Positions 28,573-38,508 of a DNA stretch of 64,000 nt are shown in pieces. The notes under the pieces are model-generated. The model saw only the letters and a list, made by a program, of their open reading frames with translations, made no database searches and had not been told where the DNA came from. How positions within the stretch are numbered: the stretch's first letter is position 1; each line of letters opens with the position of its first letter. The DNA lies in contig JASHOA010000069.1 in the NCBI GenBank assembly GCA_030041375.1, forward strand, positions 62,001 to 126,000, read 5' to 3'. Source of the stretch: Acetobacteraceae bacterium (GTDB lineage: Bacteria > Pseudomonadota > Alphaproteobacteria > Acetobacterales > Acetobacteraceae). Position numbers and translations under genes: made by a program.

Positions 28573-28677
28573 TAGACCCTTGTCGGTCTGACTGGGCCGT
28601 CCGACAAGGGTCCAGAACATTGTTTGAGCCCGCGATTCACGCCCTCCGACGGGTCCGCCTCGGGCGATCGCGGGCTA
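28573..28677 (+). repeat. Family A palindromic element, copy A2 (105 bp, subtype II)
   Basis: Subtype II begins TAGACCCTTGTCGG and pairs it with CCGACAAGGGTC; the spacer is AGAACATTGTTTG. The second hairpin is the standard one, with GACGGGTCC in its loop. It lies 12 bases upstream of the ptsP start codon, so it probably falls within or next to the ptsP promoter. The boundaries are CTAG on both sides. Confidence 0.93.
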
Positions 28678-28774
28678 GGGGTCGCGCTACACTCGCAATG
28701 GCGCAGGAAGAGGCCGCGGGTCTTGGGCAGAAGACAAAACGGGCTCAGTGCAAACTGCATGGCTCGTGCCACAC

Positions 28775-28906
28775 TATTGTGCCGACTCCAACGCTTGATA
28801 CCGTAAGACGCACTCTAGCGGTCGGCACACACCTCTTTATTTTCAGTGGCCTCTCATCCCCTCTCGTTTGCTGCCGCCGGCAGCAAACGAGAGGGGGCAG
28901 GACACT
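28775..28906 (+). repeat. Family B palindromic element, copy B3 (132 bp)
   Basis: It matches B1 throughout, beginning TATTGTGCCGACTCC. Its second hairpin is the most perfect in the family: CCCCTCTCGTTTGCTGCCG pairs over 19 bases with its complement around a single C. Its last base is the first base of copy A3, so the two families are joined end to end at CTAG. Confidence 0.92.
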
Positions 28907-29010
28907 AGACCCGTGTCGGGCTGACTGTGCAGCCCGACACGGCTCTCATGCTTTATTTGAGCCCGCGATTCACGCCCTCCGACGATTCCGCCTCGGGCGA
29001 TCGCGGGCTA
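28906..29010 (+). repeat. Family A palindromic element, copy A3 (105 bp, subtype I)
   Basis: Subtype I with a 17-pair first hairpin (one mismatch, GGCTCT for GGGTCT), spacer CATGCTTTATTTG, and the standard second hairpin. It starts within the last base of B3 and ends with CTAG. Confidence 0.94.
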
Positions 29011-29345
29011 GGCGCTCCCGGCTGAGTTGTCTCGCTCACATCATCGGCCGCCCGCGCGGAACGAATTCCTCGCGCCTGGCATTCCCGATCGCATGGTCCC
29101 GACGTCCGGCCCGGCGAATGCTGCGCCTGCACACGTCACCATCCGGCAGCGGCCGAAGTTCCGATTGCCGGGGCGAGGGAGAGCGATTAAATCGTGATCA
29201 GTCAGGTTCCGTGGCGGTCCGCCGGCATTCGTCTCTGCTTACGCGCAAAGGCGGGAGCCCTGAAGCCGCGCTTCGGGAATTTCGGGCTCGGGAAGCTTGA
29301 CCAGATCATCCGGCAGTGCCGGAACCCAACGGGAGGAGTTGAACG
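29011..29345. other. Spacer before the sugar importer operon
   Basis: No gene is supported. This must hold the promoter for the importer genes, but no clear promoter boxes were recognised. A GGGAGGAG ribosome-binding site stands just before the ATG at 29346. Confidence 0.45.
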
Positions 29346-30710
29346 ATGCAGGAACCCAGCAAACCCTCGACCCGCATCTCGCGCCGCAGTGCGATCAAGC
29401 TCGGCGCGGCCGCCGCCGCGCTGCCGCTCGTCCATATGCAGACCGCGCATGCCGCCGGCAGCCTCAAGCTCGCGTTCTGGGATCACTGGGTCCCAGCCGC
29501 CAACCCGACCATGCAGAAACTGGTCGCCCAATGGGGCGCCAAAAACCATGTCGACGTCTCTCTCGACCTGCTGAGCGCCGGCACCGCGAACGACAAGATG
29601 CTGCTCGCCGAAGCGGCCGAGGCGCTGGCCGGCACCGGCCACGACGTGATGGTTTTCCAGGCCTGGGGCGTGCAGCAGTACCACCAGCACCTCGAACCGA
29701 TCGACGACGTGGTGGAGGGATTGATCAAGCAGTACGGCCCGATCGACGCCATGGACGCGTATCTCGGCAAGGTGAACGGCCACTGGATGGGTTTCCCGAC
29801 CAGCGTCGGCACCCAGTACAAGCCCTCCTGCGCGCGTATCAGCCTGTTCAAGAAGTGGGGCTACGACGTCACGGCGTGGTATCCGAACAAGCCGGGCGAC
29901 GCCAAGACCGCCGAAGCCTGGACCTACGATCTGATGCTGAAGCTGGCGCCCGAGGCGCAGAAGGCCGGCAAACCCTTCGGGCTCGGGCTTGGCCTGACTA
30001 CCGACAGCGTCGACATGACCGGCACCATCCTGCGCGCCCACGGCGGCGTGCTGGTGGACGAAAAGGGCAACATGCAGCTCCGCTCCGATGCCGTGCAGGC
30101 GGCGCTGGAATACCTGATAAAGCTCTATCCCTATCTGCCGGCGGATACCGTCACCTACGACGACGCCTCGAACAACAAGGCGCTGATCTCGGACAGCGCC
30201 GCGTTGATCTTCAATCCGCCCTCGGCATGGTGGGTGGCGCGGCGCGACGCGATTCACGTCGCCGAGGACTGCTGGACGTTCCCGATGCCGCTCGGCCCCA
30301 AGGGACGCTACAATTCCCATCTGCCCTTCTTCTGGGGCATCTGGTCGTTCAGCCCGAACAAGACCGCGGCCAAGGAACTGATCACGTGGTTGCAGCAGCG
30401 CGCGCAGGTGGAAACACTCTGCGACGCAGCGGTCGGCTATGACATTCCGCCTTTCGCCAGCATGCACGACTTCAACATCTGGTCCACCGTCAAGCCGCCG
30501 CTCGGCACCGTCTACAACTATCCGATCCGGCCCTGGCACGACACGCAAACCAATGTTGCGGGCTATCCGGCGCCGCCGCATATCGCGACCCAGCTTTACA
30601 CCAACGCAACGTTCAACGTGATGGTCGTGAAGCTCGCCAAGAACAAGGAAAAGATGAAAAACGTGCTCGATTGGGCCGAGAACGAGATCAACGGATACAT
30701 CAACATGTAA
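29346..30710 (+). CDS. Sugar-type ABC importer, extracellular solute-binding protein
   Basis: This periplasmic binding protein of the MalE/UgpB class (CUT1) has 454 residues. A twin-arginine type signal is visible (ISRRSAIKLG, then a hydrophobic run ending near AHAAG). The mature part begins SLKLAFWDHWVPAANPTM. Further along, AEALAGTGHDVMVFQAW and PFFWGIWSFSPNKTAAKEL are family-like. The two permeases and the ATPase follow in the same direction, so this is the first gene of a complete importer operon. A strong hairpin after its stop probably keeps its expression higher than that of the membrane parts. The ligand is unknown; a sugar, polyol or glycerophosphodiester fits the class. Confidence 0.9.
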   Translation: MQEPSKPSTRISRRSAIKLGAAAAALPLVHMQTAHAAGSLKLAFWDHWVPAANPTMQKLVAQWGAKNHVDVSLDLLSAGTANDKMLLAEAAEALAGTGHDVMVFQAWGVQQYHQHLEPIDDVVEGLIKQYGPIDAMDAYLGKVNGHWMGFPTSVGTQYKPSCARISLFKKWGYDVTAWYPNKPGDAKTAEAWTYDLMLKLAPEAQKAGKPFGLGLGLTTDSVDMTGTILRAHGGVLVDEKGNMQLRSDAVQAALEYLIKLYPYLPADTVTYDDASNNKALISDSAALIFNPPSAWWVARRDAIHVAEDCWTFPMPLGPKGRYNSHLPFFWGIWSFSPNKTAAKELITWLQQRAQVETLCDAAVGYDIPPFASMHDFNIWSTVKPPLGTVYNYPIRPWHDTQTNVAGYPAPPHIATQLYTNATFNVMVVKLAKNKEKMKNVLDWAENEINGYINM

Positions 30711-30717
30711 CGGCATC

Positions 30718-30741
30718 GGGCGGGCCCCACGGGGCCCGCCC
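30718..30741 (+). terminator. Strong hairpin between binding-protein and permease genes
   Basis: GGGCGGGCCCC pairs perfectly with GGGGCCCGCCC around AC and is followed by GGCTTTTCT. Inside an operon such a hairpin typically ends or stabilises part of the transcript, giving more binding protein than permease. Confidence 0.7.
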
Positions 30742-30776
30742 GGCTTTTCTACGCGTGGTGCGCCAGGGAGACGCAC

Positions 30777-31724
30777 ATGGCAGACGGCACAACAACGGTA
30801 TCCGCGCCGGCACTGCGAGGCTTCGCACCTCCGGCGCGGCGGAGCAGCCTCAGGCGCTTCGCCCAGCGCCGCTCGACCGTCGCCGTCCTGATGTGCCTGC
30901 CGCTGATCTGCCTCATCGCCGGCCTCGTCGTCTATCCCTTCTTCTACTCGATCTGGCTCTCGCTCCTGAACCGGGCGATGACCCGGTTCATCGCCCTCTT
31001 CAATTACCGCTACCTGCTCCGCAGTGACACTTTCCAGCTCGTCATTTTCCAGAGCTGCTTCTTCGCCATCACCGCTGTGTTCTTCAAGGCGCTGATCGGC
31101 TTCATTCTCGCCCATGTGATGCACAACATCTCGGGCAAGGACCAGAAGCTCTGGCGCGGCGTCCTCCTCGTGCCCTGGGTCATCCCCCCGGCCCTCTCCA
31201 CCCTCGGATGGTGGTGGATGATCTCCGGCGATTACTCGGCGATCAACTGGCTGCTCGAACAGGTCGGGATGCATCCCGTCGCCTGGCTCGCCAGCACCTG
31301 GTGGGCGCGCATCTGGGTGGTTGCGGTGAATGTCTGGTACGGCACGCCGTTCTTCATGATCATGTATCTCGCCACGCTGAAATCGGTACCCGACCAGCTC
31401 TACGAGGCCGCGGCGATCGATGGCGCGACCTGGCTGCAAAAGATCCGCTACATCTCGCTGCCGATGCTGCGCAACATCATCAGCATCACCGTGCTGTTCA
31501 GCCTGATCGTCACCTTCGCCAATTTCGACATCGTCGAGAACCTGACTGCGGGCGCCCCGGCCAATACCACCCACGTCTTCGCCACCTACGCCTTCCAGTT
31601 GGGCATCCAGTCCGGCAACATTCCTCTCGGTGCCGCCGTCAGCCTCTTCATCTTCCCGATCCTGGCCATTTTCTCGATCTTCATCCTCCGTGGCGTCGGC
31701 CGGCGCGCGCAGGAAGGGATCTGA
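30777..31724 (+). CDS. Sugar-type ABC importer permease (MalF/UgpA-like)
   Basis: This inner-membrane permease of 315 residues has about six hydrophobic segments. The coupling-helix motif EAAAIDGATWLQKIRYISLPML near residue 215 is the EAA signature that contacts the ATPase. A basic N-terminal stretch precedes the first helix (TVAVLMCLPLICLIAGLVVY). The ATG follows CAGGGAGA. The stop is followed within three bases by the start of the second permease. Confidence 0.92.
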   Translation: MADGTTTVSAPALRGFAPPARRSSLRRFAQRRSTVAVLMCLPLICLIAGLVVYPFFYSIWLSLLNRAMTRFIALFNYRYLLRSDTFQLVIFQSCFFAITAVFFKALIGFILAHVMHNISGKDQKLWRGVLLVPWVIPPALSTLGWWWMISGDYSAINWLLEQVGMHPVAWLASTWWARIWVVAVNVWYGTPFFMIMYLATLKSVPDQLYEAAAIDGATWLQKIRYISLPMLRNIISITVLFSLIVTFANFDIVENLTAGAPANTTHVFATYAFQLGIQSGNIPLGAAVSLFIFPILAIFSIFILRGVGRRAQEGI

Positions 31725-31726
31725 AG

Positions 31727-32623
31727 ATGAGCGGCAACGTCGCGACCGCGGGCGCGCTCGCGCCGCGCCGCCGGCGGCGCTCCAGCATCAAGAACGAGCG
31801 CCGCTGGGCGTTGTGCGGCAGCTATATCGCCCTGGTCGTCTTCGCGATCGGCTTCCTGATTCCGCCCTATTTCGAGCTGGTCACCTCGCTTAAGACCTCG
31901 CAGGAAATCGGCTCCGGCAAGAGCCCGTGGTTCGTTCACCACCTCTATCTCGGCAACTTCATCGAGATCATCCGCAATCCGCAGTTCCAGACGTTCTTCC
32001 TCAATACCGTGAAGGTCACCGTCTTCGTGGTCATCGTCACGCTGGTGATCGCCATCCTCGCCGCCTACTCGCTGGCGCGGATGCGCTTCTTCGGCAGCAC
32101 GGCCTTCGCGACCGGCGTCTTCCTGACCTATCTCGTGCCGGAATCCCTTCTCTTCATCCCGCTGTTCAAGGTCCTCTCGTTCCTGCATCTCATCAACAGC
32201 ACCTGGTGCCTGGCGCTGATCTGGCCCACGCTCTCGGTGCCGTTCTGTACCTGGATCATGATCGGCTACTTCTCCTCCATTCCGAAGGAACTCGACGAAG
32301 CCGCCATGATCGACGGCGCCTCGCACCTGCAGATGCTGTGGAAGATCTTCATCCCCGTAGCCATGCCCGGCATCATCGCCGCCACCATCTTCGCCTTCAC
32401 CGTCTGCTGGGGCGACTTCCTCTATCCCCTTGCCTACCTCTTCACCGCCAAGCAGATGGTGCTGACGTCCGGCATCGTCAGCAACCTGATCCATGGTGAC
32501 GTGCTCGACTGGGGCCATATCATGGCCGCCAATATCCTGGCCTCCCTGCCCCCGGTTCTCATTTACGCGTTCCTCATGGACTATTACATTGCCGGCCTGA
32601 CCGCCGGTGCGACGAAAGGGTGA
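31727..32623 (+). CDS. Sugar-type ABC importer permease (MalG/UgpE-like)
   Basis: This is the second permease of the importer, 298 residues, with six predicted membrane segments. The EAA motif appears as KELDEAAMIDGASHLQM near residue 190. The protein opens with a basic region and the helix LVVFAIGFLIPPYFELVTSL typical of the MalG branch. The ATG is reached across AGGAAGGGATCTGAAG, two bases after the first permease's stop. Confidence 0.92.
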   Translation: MSGNVATAGALAPRRRRRSSIKNERRWALCGSYIALVVFAIGFLIPPYFELVTSLKTSQEIGSGKSPWFVHHLYLGNFIEIIRNPQFQTFFLNTVKVTVFVVIVTLVIAILAAYSLARMRFFGSTAFATGVFLTYLVPESLLFIPLFKVLSFLHLINSTWCLALIWPTLSVPFCTWIMIGYFSSIPKELDEAAMIDGASHLQMLWKIFIPVAMPGIIAATIFAFTVCWGDFLYPLAYLFTAKQMVLTSGIVSNLIHGDVLDWGHIMAANILASLPPVLIYAFLMDYYIAGLTAGATKG

Positions 32624-32630
32624 CGGAGCA

Positions 32631-33731
<1,101 letters not shown>

Positions 33732-33818
33732 CCAGCCTGCTCGCCACTCTCCCAATCGCTTCGTGCCGCGCCGCCGCCTCCGGCCGCGAGGGTTCGTCGC
33801 GCCCAAAGGTCCTTTGCG

Positions 33819-34928
33819 ATGAATGACTCCCCCGAAACCTGCGTGACCATCACCGCGGATGCGCTTGCCGCCTTCGCCGGCGCGATCTTCCGCGCCGCCG
33901 GCTGCGACGCCGCGGAGTCAGAGCGGATCGCCCTCTCCCTCGTCTCGGCCAACCTCGCCGGCCACGACAGCCACGGCGTCGTCCGAGTCCCGCGCTACGT
34001 CCACGTTCTCGGGCTCGGCCAGGTGCGTGCCGGCCAGTCCCTCACCGTCGTGCACGACGCAGCGGCGCACGCTCTCGTCGATGGCAATTTCGGCTTCGGT
34101 CAGACCATCGCACCGCTGGCCGTCGATCTTGGCATCGCCAAGGCGAAATCCTCCGGCGTCTCGGTGATCGGGCTCCGTAATGCCGGTCATATCGGCAGGG
34201 TCGGCGAGTGGGCGGAGCGGGCCGCCGCCGCCGGTTTGATCTCGATCCACTTCGTCAACGTCTTCAACGGCGAACTGGTCGCCCCCTTCGGCGGCGTGGA
34301 CCGCCGCTTCTCGACCAATCCCTTCTGTGTCGGCGTGCCGATGGCGGAGGGCCCGCCACTCCTGCTTGACTTTGCCACCTCGGTCGTTGCGGAGGGCAAG
34401 GTTCTCGTCGCCTCCCATGGTGGCAAGAAGGTCCCCGATGACGCGATGATCGAGCCCGATGGCCGCCTCTCGTCCGATCCCCGGACCCTCTATGGCCCGA
34501 TCGAGGGTACCGACGAGCGCAATCCGAGCGCAGGCCCGGGTGCGCTCCGCGCCTTCGGCGGACACAAGGGTTCCGGCCTCGCCTTCATGTGCGAGATCCT
34601 GGCCGGCTGCCTGACCGGCGGCGGCACCTCCGGCCCGGCCGAGCACGGTCCCGGCCGCCGGATCGCCAACGGCATGCTCTCAATCTACGTTACCCCCGGC
34701 GCATTCGTTGCCGCCGCCTTCGCCGATGCCGCGCGTGAATACTGCACTTACGTCAAAGCCTCCCGCCCGGCGGAGGCCGGGGTGGAGGTGCTGCTGCCGG
34801 GCGAGCCGGAGCGACGCACCCGCGCGCTTCGCTTGAAGAACGGTATCCCCCTTCAGCACCGCACCTGGGAGGCCATCGTGGCGACCGCCCGCAATCTCGG
34901 CGTGAATGCGCCTGCCCGCACTCCTTAG
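33819..34928 (+). CDS. Ldh2/malate-lactate dehydrogenase family oxidoreductase
   Basis: This NAD(P)-dependent dehydrogenase of the type II malate/L-lactate/sulfolactate family has 369 residues. The family signature is GHDSHGVVRVPRYV near residue 47, with VDGNFGFGQTIAPLAVD and GLRNAGHIGRVGEWAE after it, and RRFSTNPFCVGVP mid-protein. The substrate is a 2-hydroxy acid or keto acid that cannot be named. Its place directly behind the importer operon suggests it handles the imported compound. The stop codon is TAG at 34926-34928, which is also the left end of repeat A4. Confidence 0.9.
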   Translation: MNDSPETCVTITADALAAFAGAIFRAAGCDAAESERIALSLVSANLAGHDSHGVVRVPRYVHVLGLGQVRAGQSLTVVHDAAAHALVDGNFGFGQTIAPLAVDLGIAKAKSSGVSVIGLRNAGHIGRVGEWAERAAAAGLISIHFVNVFNGELVAPFGGVDRRFSTNPFCVGVPMAEGPPLLLDFATSVVAEGKVLVASHGGKKVPDDAMIEPDGRLSSDPRTLYGPIEGTDERNPSAGPGALRAFGGHKGSGLAFMCEILAGCLTGGGTSGPAEHGPGRRIANGMLSIYVTPGAFVAAAFADAAREYCTYVKASRPAEAGVEVLLPGEPERRTRALRLKNGIPLQHRTWEAIVATARNLGVNAPARTP

Positions 34929-35030
34929 ACCCGTGTCGGGCTGACTGTGCAGCCCGACACGGGTCTCGCGGTTTATTCGAGCCCGCGATTCACGCCCTCC
35001 GACGTTTCCGCCTCGGGCGATCGCGGGCTA
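34926..35030 (+). repeat. Family A palindromic element, copy A4 (105 bp, subtype I)
   Basis: Subtype I with a perfect 17-pair first hairpin, spacer CGCGGTTTATTCG, and the second hairpin with GACGTTTCC in its loop. The first three bases are the stop codon of the dehydrogenase gene, so the hairpin stands directly after the gene. The last bases, CTAG, are seven bases from the next ATG. Confidence 0.95.
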
Positions 35031-35037
35031 GATCACG

Positions 35038-35436
35038 ATGGCTTCCGGCGGAATCGCAGAGCGGATGCGCATCACGCCGCATGGTGACGGGAGGAACGGG
35101 TTGAAGCTCTCGGATCTGCCTGAGGTGTCGACTGACTGGACCCGGGTCGCGCCAACCAGCGTCGTGGGCGCGTCCGGAAAGGCGACCATACGCGCGCGGC
35201 AGGCGGGCTCCGTGCAGCTTCGCGTTGTCGAATATGGCGCCGGCTATCTTGCCGATCACTGGTGCTCCAAGGGCCACGTCATCTACGTGATTGCGGGCTC
35301 GCTTGCGATCGAGCACGAAGACGGAACGCCGCCATTTCGTCTTGCATCAGGAATGACATGGCATGTTTCGGACGGCGCGGTGCCGGCGCATCGTGTGCGA
35401 AGCGAGCATGGCGCCACCGTCTTCATCGTCGACTGA
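35038..35436 (+). CDS. DHCW-motif cupin-fold protein
   Basis: This is a small cupin-barrel protein of a family named for a DHCW-like motif, here ADHWCSKGHVIYVIAG near residue 72. It is followed by the second barrel motif region FRLASGMTWHVSDG and HRVRSEHGATVFIVD. Members probably bind a metal and a small ligand; the function is unknown. Two starts are possible. ATG 35038 gives 132 residues and follows repeat A4 by seven bases. ATG 35065 gives 123 residues and begins MRITPHGDG. Neither has a good ribosome-binding site. The protein may belong to the preceding importer set. Confidence 0.82.
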   Translation: MASGGIAERMRITPHGDGRNGLKLSDLPEVSTDWTRVAPTSVVGASGKATIRARQAGSVQLRVVEYGAGYLADHWCSKGHVIYVIAGSLAIEHEDGTPPFRLASGMTWHVSDGAVPAHRVRSEHGATVFIVD

Positions 35437-35644
35437 ACGGGACGCCGCGAGGGGCTCTCCGGCCGGCATGAGACGGGCGCGAGAATGCCCCGCGAAGGCG
35501 TAGAAAAGGCCGGCGATTGTCAGGAGGCGCAGGCTTCCGCATAGTTGGGCCGTCCGCGAGCGGAGCAGGCGCAGGTCCGGCGCTCTTCACATTCGAACAG
35601 CCACCTGCATCAGCCATGCCCTGAGCGACGAAGATCCGGCGGCC

Positions 35645-35749
35645 TAGACCCTTGTCGGTCCGACTGGGCCGTCCGACAAGGGTCCAGGACGTTGTTTGAG
35701 CCCGCGATTCACGCCCTCCGACGATTCCGCCTCGGGCGATCGCGGGCTA
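35645..35749 (+). repeat. Family A palindromic element, copy A5 (105 bp, subtype II)
   Basis: Subtype II: TAGACCCTTGTCGG pairs with CCGACAAGGGTC, spacer AGGACGTTGTTTG, then the standard second hairpin with GACGATTCC. CTAG occurs at both boundaries. It lies upstream of the phosphoketolase gene, about 80 bases from its ATG. Confidence 0.94.
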
Positions 35750-35828
35750 GCGTCTCTCCATCCGGTCTCCGCGATTTCTCAGGCATCCGGTTTGCAGCGA
35801 CGCGAGCGAGCGAAAGGAGAGCTGAGCC

Positions 35829-38291
35829 ATGACGCGTTCCCCCCAGCCGAAGTCCGCGGGCAACGGAGCCGACAGCATCAGCGCGTACGGACCGGCTCGC
35901 GCAACGATTGAAGGCGCACCGCTCAGCGCCGATGAGCTGCGGAGGATCGACGCGTACCTGGATGCAAGCCTCTATCTCTGCCTCGGCATGTTGTACCTCA
36001 AGGACAATCCGTTGCTGCGGGAGCCGCTGAAGATCGAGCACCTGAAGGCGCGGCTGCTCGGCCATTGGGGATCGGCGCCCGGACAGTGCTTCGCCTACAT
36101 CCACTTCAACCGGCTGATCCGCAAATACGACCTGAACGCGATCTATATTTCCGGGCCGGGCCATGGGGCTCCTTCGGTCCTCTCGCAGGCTTATCTCGAA
36201 GGAACCTATTCGGAGATTTACCCCGACAAGAGCGAAGATTTGCGCGGGATGCAGCGCTTCTTCAAGCAGTTCTCATTCCCCGGGGGCATCGGGAGCCACG
36301 CCACGCCGGAGACGCCCGGCAGCATCCACGAGGGCGGCGAGCTCGGATACAGCCTTTCGCATGCGTTCGGCACGGTGTTCGACCGGCCCGACCTCATCAC
36401 GCTCGTGATGGTGGGCGACGGGGAATCGGAAACCGGACCGCTGGCGACGAGCTGGCACAGCAACAAGTTCATGAACCCGGTGACCGACGGGGCGGTGCTG
36501 CCGATCCTTCATCTGAACGGTTACAAGATCAACAACCCGACCATTCTGGCACGCATCAGCCACGAAGAGCTCCGGGCCCTCTTCACGGGCTATGGGTACA
36601 CGCCCTGCTTCGTGGAAGGCAGCGACCGGCCGAGCATGCACCAGGCGATGGCCGCCACGATGGAGCATTGCGTGCACGAGATCCGCAGGTTCCAGAACGA
36701 AGCGAGAGAGAGCGGAAAGGCAACCCGGCCGCGCTGGCCCATGATTGTTCTGAGAACGCCGAAGGGCTGGACCGCGCCTCGGCAGGTCGATGGGCACTAC
36801 CTCGAGGGATTCTGGCGCGCGCACCAGATTCCGATCACCGACGTTGGCAGCAATCCAGCGCACCTGAAAATCCTGGAAGCGTGGATGCGCGGCTATCAGC
36901 CGGAAGAGCGGTTCGACGCCGAAGGACGGCTCATCCCCGAGCTGAAGGCACTGGCGCCCATCGGCCAGCGGCGGATGAGCGCCAACCCGGTGGCGAATGG
37001 CGGGTTGTTGCGGCGGCCTCTCCACATGCCGGATTTTCGCCAGTTTGCGGTGCCGGTTGATCATGCCGGCTCCGCGCTGGCCGGAAATGTTCCGACGCTC
37101 GGAATTTTTCTCAGGGAAGTCATGCGGCTGAACATGCAGAGCTTTCGCGTGTTCGGGCCGGACGAGACGCAATCGAACAAGCTCGATGCGATCTACGAGG
37201 TCGCCAAGAAGGCCTGGCTTGGGCTGTCGCTGCCGGAGGATGCGGATGGCGGCGAGCTCGCGCCCGAAGGGCGCGTGATGGAGATGCTGAGCGAGCATAC
37301 GGTGGAGGGGTGGCTCGAGGGCTATCTCCTGAGCGGCCGGCACGGATTCCTCAACAGCTATGAGCCCTTCATCCACGTCATCGACTCCATGGTGAACCAG
37401 CATGCGAAGTGGCTGGAGAAGTGCCGTGGGCTGTCGTGGCGGGCGAGCATCGCCTCGCTCAACCTGCTGATGACCGCGCTCGTGTGGCGCCAGGATCATA
37501 ACGGGTTCACCCATCAGGATCCGGGCTTTCTCGACGTCATTGCCAACAAGAGCCCGGAAGTCGTGCGGATCTACCTGCCGCCGGACGCGAACTGCCTGCT
37601 TTCCGTGGCCGATCATTGCCTGCGCAGCCTGGACTACGTCAACGTGATCGTGGCCGACAAGCAGGTGCATCTGCAGTATCTCGACATGGAGCAGGCGATC
37701 GCGCACTGCACCAAGGGCGTGGGTGTCTGGAGCTGGGCCAGCAACGATCAGGGAGACGAGCCGGATGTGGTGATGGCGAGCTGCGGTGACGCCCCCACGA
37801 TGGAGTCGCTCGCGGCGACGGCACTGCTGCGGCAGTCGTTGCCCGACGTCAAGATTCGTTTCGTGAATGTCGTGGATCTGTTCAAGCTGGTGCCGCACAC
37901 CGAGCATTCGCACGGGATGACGGACCGCGAGTTTGAGGCGATTTTCACCGCGACGAAGCCGGTGATCTTCAACTTCCACTCCTATCCCTGGCTGATCCAT
38001 CGGTTGACGTACCAGCGGCCCTCCCAGCACAACATTCACGTGCGCGGCTACAAGGAGCAGGGGAACATCGATACGCCGCTGGAGCTCGCGATCCGGAACC
38101 AGGCAGACCGTTTCAGCCTGGCGATCGACGCGATCGACCGGATTCCGCGCTTCAGGGAGACCGGTTCGAGCGTGCGGGAGGCCCTGCTCGACAGGCAGAT
38201 CCATTGCACGCTTTGGGCGCACGAATCCGGCATCGATCCGCCGGATATTATGCAGTGGCAGTGGCCTGCGGATCTCGCCCCGAGGGCGTGA
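35829..38291 (+). CDS. Phosphoketolase (Xfp family)
   Basis: This thiamine-diphosphate enzyme splits xylulose 5-phosphate or fructose 6-phosphate into acetyl phosphate and an aldose phosphate. The 820 residues match the family length. Signatures are ISGPGHGAPSVLSQAYLEG near residue 110, SIHEGGELGYSLSHAFG near 165, the ThDP-binding VMVGDGESETGP, and the C-terminal half with HQDPGFLDVIANKSPEVVRI and GYKEQGNIDTPLELAIRNQ. GAAAGGAGAGCTGAGCC stands directly before the ATG. It may support growth with a phosphoketolase bypass and acetate formation. Whether it acts on one or both sugar phosphates is not visible. No acetate kinase is beside it. Confidence 0.95.
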   Translation: MTRSPQPKSAGNGADSISAYGPARATIEGAPLSADELRRIDAYLDASLYLCLGMLYLKDNPLLREPLKIEHLKARLLGHWGSAPGQCFAYIHFNRLIRKYDLNAIYISGPGHGAPSVLSQAYLEGTYSEIYPDKSEDLRGMQRFFKQFSFPGGIGSHATPETPGSIHEGGELGYSLSHAFGTVFDRPDLITLVMVGDGESETGPLATSWHSNKFMNPVTDGAVLPILHLNGYKINNPTILARISHEELRALFTGYGYTPCFVEGSDRPSMHQAMAATMEHCVHEIRRFQNEARESGKATRPRWPMIVLRTPKGWTAPRQVDGHYLEGFWRAHQIPITDVGSNPAHLKILEAWMRGYQPEERFDAEGRLIPELKALAPIGQRRMSANPVANGGLLRRPLHMPDFRQFAVPVDHAGSALAGNVPTLGIFLREVMRLNMQSFRVFGPDETQSNKLDAIYEVAKKAWLGLSLPEDADGGELAPEGRVMEMLSEHTVEGWLEGYLLSGRHGFLNSYEPFIHVIDSMVNQHAKWLEKCRGLSWRASIASLNLLMTALVWRQDHNGFTHQDPGFLDVIANKSPEVVRIYLPPDANCLLSVADHCLRSLDYVNVIVADKQVHLQYLDMEQAIAHCTKGVGVWSWASNDQGDEPDVVMASCGDAPTMESLAATALLRQSLPDVKIRFVNVVDLFKLVPHTEHSHGMTDREFEAIFTATKPVIFNFHSYPWLIHRLTYQRPSQHNIHVRGYKEQGNIDTPLELAIRNQADRFSLAIDAIDRIPRFRETGSSVREALLDRQIHCTLWAHESGIDPPDIMQWQWPADLAPRA

Positions 38292-38508
38292 TCGGCATGG
38301 TGCGGATGGCAGGTACCGCGAACGCTGTCTCGAATTGAAGGGACGCAGAAGCGACGCCAACCAGATTCCGACGCGGCACGGGCTCCGTCTTGGCCGCGAT
38401 TATCGGGACGGCCATTCCTGCCCTCACCCGTCCGCCTGCGATGCCTTCCCCATCGTTGCCTGGGGACAGGCCTTCATCGGCGAGTCGACGGCCGGGATTC
38501 CTTCAGGA

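Noticed and set aside
28561-28620. N-terminal extension of ptsP by 20 codons
   Set aside because: The extra codons are translated repeat A2 sequence (the same peptide appears at other family A copies); the ATG at 28560 gives the normal GAF start.
36273-38360. A 695-codon minus-strand frame opposite phosphoketolase
   Set aside because: Phosphoketolase has every expected motif on the plus strand; the antisense translation has none.
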